DNA from: DATJFH01 sp035495815
Lineage (GTDB): Bacteria > Acidobacteriota > Terriglobia > Bryobacterales > Bryobacteraceae
Direction of reading: 5' to 3'
DNA: 9,523 nucleotides
NCBI GenBank assembly: GCA_035495815.1
Contig: DATJFH010000242.1
Coordinates: 1-9,523 of the forward strand
Position 1 is the stretch's first letter. Every line of letters starts with the position of its first letter. Shown piece after piece: positions 5,736 to 9,523 of this stretch. Below the pieces are notes generated by a model. It was not told where the DNA came from. It did no database searches and was given only the letters and a program-made list of their open reading frames with translations. A program made the translations under genes and the position numbers.

Positions 5736-7540
5736 GAGCCTCCGCCTTGTTTCACCCTGACGATGCGATTGGCCGGGCCTCCCGCAAACGGCTCCCGGCT
5801 GCCGCCCGGCCACTGCACCTCGATGCGATCGTATGAGGCCGCCTGATCGAGGCCGAAATGCAGGCGCGAGTCGTTCTGCGAAAGGTAGCTGGAGCCGGTT
5901 TGAACTTCGCCCGACAGCCGCCGGCCGCCGGCGTAGACGAAAACGCGCGCGCCCACGGCGTCGCGGTTGCACTTCACTCCGGCGCACTCGACCAGCAGCC
6001 AGTTCTTGCGCGGGCCGTAATTCCTGAGCAGACTGGGCCGGGCGCCCATATTGTTGATCACGATCTCCAGCGAGCCGTCGTTATCCAGGTCCCCCTGGGC
6101 GGATCCCCGCGACGACCACTCCGCCGTGATACCGGCGCCGGAAGTGGCCGAAATGTCCTTGAACTTTCCCTCGCCGACGTTCCAGTAGAGCAGGCGCGGC
6201 TGGCTGTACCGGACCGCCAGCTTGCTCCGGTCCACCTCCGGGTAGACGTGGCCGTTGATCAGCAGAAGCTCCCTGCGTCCGTCATGGTCGACGTCGAGAA
6301 AGTGAATCCCCCATCCGAGGTACTGGCTGCGCGCGCCCAGACCGGCGGCGTAGACGCGATCGGAAAACGTGCCGTCCCCGTTGTTGCGATAGAGATTCGG
6401 GGTGTCGTCGCTGAAGTTGGTCTTGGCAATGTCGAACCAGCCGTCTTCGTCGTAGTCGGCTGCGGCCGCGCCCATGCCGGCCTGCTCCTGGCCGTCGTCG
6501 TTCAAAGCCGCTCCGGAGATCAGGCCGATCTCTTCGAACGAGCCGTTCCGGAGATTGTGATAGAGCAGGCTGGCGGTGGAGTCGCAGGCTATGTAGATAT
6601 CCGAGTAGCCGTCGTTGTCGAAGTCCGAGGCGATGGCGGTGAAGCCATAGCAGGGGGTCCGCTTGCCGACGCCGCTGGCGGAAGAGACATCGCTGAAGCC
6701 CTTGCCGTTATTGTGGAAGAGAAAGTTGCGGCCGTTCGGCAGGCCGCGCGGACCGCACATGACGGGCATCCCCTTCCATGTGCAGTTTTCACCGGCGCCG
6801 GGGAGCGGCGTCTTGGCGGGATCGAAATCGACGTAGCCGCTGACCACCAGATCGAGCCTGCCGTCGACATCGTAATCCAGGAACGAGCAGCCGGTGTCCC
6901 AGCGTGTCTTCTCCGATGCGAGTCCGGCGGCGGCGGTCACGTCACGGAACGAGCCGCCTTCGTTGTGGTAAAGAATGCTGTGGCCGTAGTAGGTGACAAA
7001 AAGGTCGCGGCGGCCGTCATTATCGTAATCGGCGGCGCATGCGCCTTGTCCCCAGCCGGGGCGGGCCAGACCGGCTTTCTGAGTCACGTCTTCGAAATGG
7101 AGATTGCCGAGATTACGGTACAGATGGCTGGTCGCGCTTGCGCCCGGGCTCTTGCGGTCGAGCGTGGACCCGTTCACCAGGAATACGTCCATCAATCCGT
7201 CGTTGTCGTAGTCGAAAATCACGACGCCGTTTCCTGTGGCTTCGATCAGGTACTTCTTGCCGGTGACCGCTCCCGAGACGTTGACGGCGCTCAGACCGGC
7301 GGCTTCGGCGATGTCGCGGAAGTCCACCTGGATGGGAGGGAGGCTGGTCTTTACTTCCGCGGGGCGGCCTTTGCGCGCCGGCGAACTCATTCCCTGGAAG
7401 GCCTGGACGTGGGTGTTCAGCAATGCCAGGCTGATACCTGCCAATAGGGCCAGGGATCTGCTCCGGCCTGTCGAGCCGGCTGGCGCAGGCGGAATCGACT
7501 GCCCCGCCTTCCCCGTCTCACCTTCACGGATCCCCTTCAC
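5732..7540 (-). CDS. Secreted CRTAC1-type protein: seven FG-GAP/VCBS calcium-loop repeats plus ASPIC/UnbV C-terminal domain
   Basis: A 602-residue exported protein (from GTG 7540). A hydrophobic segment, LALLAGISLALL (about 30-41), ends in THVQA, a plausible signal-peptidase site near residue 47. Seven DxDxDGxxD-type loops begin at Asp110, 171, 222, 306, 362, 416 and 484, consistent with a seven-bladed FG-GAP/VCBS propeller binding Ca2+. An insertion with Cys253 and Cys262 (MCGPRGLP) lies between loops three and four. Residues about 513-597 match the ASPIC/UnbV domain, including GARV, GSSYLSQND and LHFGL. Molecular function is not known; such proteins are abundant in Acidobacteria and are presumed to bind ligands, glycans or partner proteins at the envelope. 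The start is uncertain: TTG 7555 would overlap the upstream stop as TTGA and add five residues. The gene sits between two sialidase-fold genes in one tight run, suggesting they work together. Confidence 0.88.
   Translation of the reverse strand: MKGIREGETGKAGQSIPPAPAGSTGRSRSLALLAGISLALLNTHVQAFQGMSSPARKGRPAEVKTSLPPIQVDFRDIAEAAGLSAVNVSGAVTGKKYLIEATGNGVVIFDYDNDGLMDVFLVNGSTLDRKSPGASATSHLYRNLGNLHFEDVTQKAGLARPGWGQGACAADYDNDGRRDLFVTYYGHSILYHNEGGSFRDVTAAAGLASEKTRWDTGCSFLDYDVDGRLDLVVSGYVDFDPAKTPLPGAGENCTWKGMPVMCGPRGLPNGRNFLFHNNGKGFSDVSSASGVGKRTPCYGFTAIASDFDNDGYSDIYIACDSTASLLYHNLRNGSFEEIGLISGAALNDDGQEQAGMGAAAADYDEDGWFDIAKTNFSDDTPNLYRNNGDGTFSDRVYAAGLGARSQYLGWGIHFLDVDHDGRRELLLINGHVYPEVDRSKLAVRYSQPRLLYWNVGEGKFKDISATSGAGITAEWSSRGSAQGDLDNDGSLEIVINNMGARPSLLRNYGPRKNWLLVECAGVKCNRDAVGARVFVYAGGRRLSGEVQTGSSYLSQNDSRLHFGLDQAASYDRIEVQWPGGSREPFAGGPANRIVRVKQGGGS
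5739..5743 (-). promoter_or_regulatory. Shine-Dalgarno GGAGG for the TPR-sialidase gene, inside the end of the CRTAC1-type gene
   Basis: On the minus strand GGAGG lies 3 bases before ATG 5735, with an AAGG slightly further upstream. It sits within the last Gly codons of the upstream gene. With the ATGA stop/start overlap it supports 5735 as the true start and suggests translational coupling. The spacing is shorter than the usual 5-9 bases. Confidence 0.6.
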
Positions 7541-7551
7541 GGCCTCGTCTC

Positions 7552-9321
7552 TCAAGGCTTCCAGATCGTCTGTCCCATGAAGAACCGGCCGAACAGGTTG
7601 AAGTAGTACACGCTCATGATGCTCCCGTCGGAGAGCTGCATCGACTCCGGGTAGCCGATGTCCATGTTTAGGAAGTCCTGCCGGATCCTGACTTCTTTTT
7701 CGATCTGCCAGGTCTCTCCGTTGTCCGCGCTGAAAGTAGCGCGAATGCCGCCCGGATTGCTGTGGCGGTCCGTCCTCTGGCCGTAGGTGCAGAGCAGACG
7801 GCCGTCGGCCAGCTGAAGGAGATCGGCCGGGTGGCCGATCATCGGCGACTTCTTCACCGGCTGCCACGTCTTGCCGTCGTTGTCGGACCATGTCGTCCAA
7901 ATGGCATTGTCTTCGCCCTGGTTGCGGATGGCAGCCACGATGCGGCCGGTTTTCGTCCGCACGATGCCTGGCTCCTGAAAATGCCCGAGCTTGCCGCCCG
8001 GATCTTCCGCCATGGTGGAGAGGTAGGTCCAGGTCTTCCCGCTGTCGACCGATTTGAGCATCACCGCCGCTTCGTTGTGCACGTCGCCGCGGACGTTGTA
8101 GCCCATCACGGGCATCAAAATCGACCCGTCCGCGAGCTGAATGGGAGCATCCGCGGGACCCTCGATATCCGTAAACGGCATCCCCTTCGTGCTGACGTAA
8201 TTCGGCTTCGACCAGGTCCGTCCATTGTCGGCCGAGGTGATGATGTAGGTTCCGAGGTGCTGCTTGCCCTGTCCGAATCGAAGCGTGCTCGACCAGTCCC
8301 AGTGATAATCGCCGTTATCGGCATACAGGCCGTTATAATAAACAGCCACCAGAATCGTGCCGTCTTTCAGCTGGATCCCGCATCCCTCGCGCTCATCGAC
8401 GTTCTTGAGGCCGCCGATCACCTGCTTTTCGCCCCAGGTCTTGCCCTGGTCCTTCGAGCGCAGCATGATGACGTCGCCATCGCGCGCGATGTGCTCGGTT
8501 GCCTCGCGGGCGGTGACCAGCAGGTCGCCATTGCGGAGGCGGATCAGGTCGGCGGGATGGAGGTGCCGCCACCCGTTCGTATAGATGACGCTGTGGCGCA
8601 TTTCGCGCGTGTCGAGAAGGGCGTTGTACTGGTTGGTGGCGAGCACCTGGGTGAGCTCGCCGAGCCTGGTGACGTCGCGCTGCAACTGGCGCACCTGTTC
8701 GGCCAGGGACTTCTCGCTCTCGACCAGGGTATCGGTACGCTGCTTGACCATGAACCAGCCGTTCGGCCACGCCGGGAAGGGGAGCAGCTCGAGCTCCATC
8801 ATGGCTGCCTGACCGGCGCTGATTTTTGCTGCCGGCGCCTGCAGCCGGTAGACGCCGCTGTCACCGTTCAGGCTGAACTGGCGATGCGCCGCCGACCAGG
8901 GCCATTCCGCGCGTCTCGATTCGTAGCGAAGCTGGAAATCTCCCTGCTCCCAAACCCGGTCGCGCGGCTGGCCGATATCGAACTCGACCGCCAGCTCTCC
9001 GTTGCAATACAGCCTGGCGCGGGGACCGCGTGTCAGCTCCGCCGGAATTACCGAGCTGGCGGCGGTGAAGGCGAACACCGTGGCGCGCTTTTCGGGAACC
9101 ACCGCGGTTTTCCATTTCAGGCGCGTGTTCTCGCCGGTGGTCCACCAAGGCTTCGTCATGTATCCCGCGGCCGGACCGCGATAATCCATCGGCTTCGTGC
9201 CCGGACGGCTGCTGGCGGCCGGGTCTTGGACGATCGACGCGAACCCTTCTACCTGCTGGGGCGTTTGCGCCTGCAACGCGGCGGCGGCGATGATGATGAC
9301 GATCAGGAGTCTTGGCGGCAT
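7552..9321 (-). CDS. Secreted multidomain sialidase-fold (Asp-box) protein with N-terminal beta-rich region and coiled-coil linker
   Basis: A 589-residue protein beginning MPPRLLIVIIIAAAALQAQ, a clear Sec signal peptide cleaved near residue 18. Residues about 40-190 are Trp/aromatic-rich and beta-like, possibly a carbohydrate-binding or sandwich domain not recognised further. Residues about 200-230 (ESEKSLAEQVRQLQRDV and onward) look like a short coiled coil. The propeller follows, with Asp boxes ending at Trp296, Trp370, Trp431, Trp486 and Trp538. Sialidase-like residues are Glu450, Arg466 (16 apart), Arg527 and Tyr557, while the FRIP-like position reads LHP, without the canonical Arg. It is probably a periplasmic or outer-surface glycoside hydrolase or lectin-like propeller; the substrate is unproven. 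It follows the receiver-domain gene by 34 bp and precedes the CRTAC1-type gene by 11 bp, all in one direction, suggesting cotranscription. Confidence 0.86.
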   Translation of the reverse strand: MPPRLLIVIIIAAAALQAQTPQQVEGFASIVQDPAASSRPGTKPMDYRGPAAGYMTKPWWTTGENTRLKWKTAVVPEKRATVFAFTAASSVIPAELTRGPRARLYCNGELAVEFDIGQPRDRVWEQGDFQLRYESRRAEWPWSAAHRQFSLNGDSGVYRLQAPAAKISAGQAAMMELELLPFPAWPNGWFMVKQRTDTLVESEKSLAEQVRQLQRDVTRLGELTQVLATNQYNALLDTREMRHSVIYTNGWRHLHPADLIRLRNGDLLVTAREATEHIARDGDVIMLRSKDQGKTWGEKQVIGGLKNVDEREGCGIQLKDGTILVAVYYNGLYADNGDYHWDWSSTLRFGQGKQHLGTYIITSADNGRTWSKPNYVSTKGMPFTDIEGPADAPIQLADGSILMPVMGYNVRGDVHNEAAVMLKSVDSGKTWTYLSTMAEDPGGKLGHFQEPGIVRTKTGRIVAAIRNQGEDNAIWTTWSDNDGKTWQPVKKSPMIGHPADLLQLADGRLLCTYGQRTDRHSNPGGIRATFSADNGETWQIEKEVRIRQDFLNMDIGYPESMQLSDGSIMSVYYFNLFGRFFMGQTIWKP

Positions 9322-9331
9322 TTGTTCTCAT

Positions 9332-9336
9332 TCCTT
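9332..9336 (-). promoter_or_regulatory. Shine-Dalgarno AAGGA for the large sialidase-fold gene
   Basis: AAGGA on the minus strand lies 10 bases upstream of ATG 9321. A closer ATG at 9331 is out of frame and directly abuts the motif, so 9321, which begins a clean signal peptide, is preferred. Confidence 0.5.
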
Positions 9337-9355
9337 CGGACCGGCTGGTGGCAGG

Positions 9356-9523
9356 CTACTTCGCTCCGCCAACCGCAGCCCGGCCGTCCAGGATCTCACG
9401 AATCCGATGGGTGAGCTTCACGGATGTAAACGGTTTTGAGATGTAGGGCAGCTTCCGGGCGAGAATCGGGCGAAGCTCGTCGCGTTCCGAATATGCCGAG
9501 AAGAACAGTACGGGCGCCTTAGG
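9356..9523 (-). CDS. C-terminal end of a receiver (REC) domain protein, N-terminus beyond window
   Basis: The minus strand is open from the right edge to a TAG at 9356-9358, giving 55 residues. They match the last third of a CheY-like receiver domain: a hydrophobic beta-4 ending in a conserved Ser (VLFFSAYS, residues 5-12), then beta-5 with the conserved Lys-Pro pair (YISKPF, 27-32), then a final amphipathic helix (VKLTHRIREIL) and a short Gly/Ala tail. The phospho-acceptor Asp would lie outside the window. No DNA-binding domain follows the receiver, so this is either a single-domain response regulator or the receiver at the C-terminus of a hybrid histidine kinase. It lies 34 bp upstream of the large sialidase-fold gene in the same orientation; whether it controls that run cannot be told from here. 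Confidence 0.78.
   Translation of the reverse strand, partial: PKAPVLFFSAYSERDELRPILARKLPYISKPFTSVKLTHRIREILDGRAAVGGAK

Noticed and set aside
5736..5987. 84-residue N-terminal extension of the TPR-sialidase frame
   Set aside because: It is a shadow of the ASPIC/UnbV domain coding region; the signal peptide and GGAGG site place the start at 5735.
5858..7447. Plus-strand 529-residue open frame antisense to the CRTAC1-type gene
   Set aside because: It mirrors a strongly supported FG-GAP/ASPIC coding sequence; high third-position GC leaves the antisense frame free of stops. No domain, signal peptide or ribosome binding site was seen.
1587..9321. Recent tandem duplication of the sialidase-fold genes
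   Set aside because: Apart from Asp boxes and the E/R/Y signature the three proteins differ in sequence, length and domain make-up, and no long repeated nucleotide stretch was seen.
7762..9414. Plus-strand 550-residue open frame antisense to the large sialidase-fold gene
   Set aside because: Low-complexity shadow translation with no recognisable motif; the minus strand carries a signal peptide and five Asp boxes.

Overview
The window looks like chromosomal DNA of a GC-rich soil-type bacterium. A secreted FG-GAP/ASPIC-UnbV (CRTAC1-type) protein beside a TPR protein, together with several secreted Asp-box (BNR) sialidase-fold proteins, is typical of Acidobacteria, particularly Bryobacterales/'Solibacter'-like lineages. 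This taxonomic call is inference from gene content; no rRNA or marker gene is present. Coding density is very high: the longest gap between genes is about 70 bases, and no RNA gene, mobile element, CRISPR array or long repeat was seen.

Layout. (1) Left edge, minus strand (1-683): the N-terminal 227 residues of a DapA/NAL-family class I aldolase, running off the window. (2) Plus strand (752-3646), divergent from the aldolase: a short-chain dehydrogenase/reductase, a secreted sialidase-fold protein, and a cytoplasmic AstE/AspA-type zinc deacylase whose TTG start overlaps the preceding stop. (3) Minus strand (9523-3618), read right to left: the C-terminal tail of a receiver domain (response regulator or hybrid kinase), a large secreted sialidase-fold protein with an extra N-terminal region, a secreted CRTAC1-type seven-repeat FG-GAP protein, and a secreted protein fusing TPR repeats to a sialidase-fold propeller. 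The last three are packed like an operon (11-bp gap, then a 4-bp ATGA overlap). The two gene strings converge and overlap by 29 bp at 3618-3646.

How it may work. The exported proteins (three sialidase-fold propellers and one FG-GAP propeller) would act outside the cytoplasmic membrane. The aldolase, dehydrogenase and deacylase lack signal peptides and would act in the cytoplasm. A plausible reading is capture or processing of an acylated sugar or sugar acid outside the membrane, followed by deacylation, oxidation and retro-aldol cleavage inside. The substrate cannot be named from sequence. All three sialidase-fold proteins keep an identically spaced Glu/Arg pair and a late Tyr resembling sialidase active-site residues, but lack the Arg of the FRIP motif, so true sialic-acid hydrolysis should not be assumed. 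The most distinctive items are the TPR-sialidase fusion and the three-fold recurrence of this FRIP-less sialidase fold.
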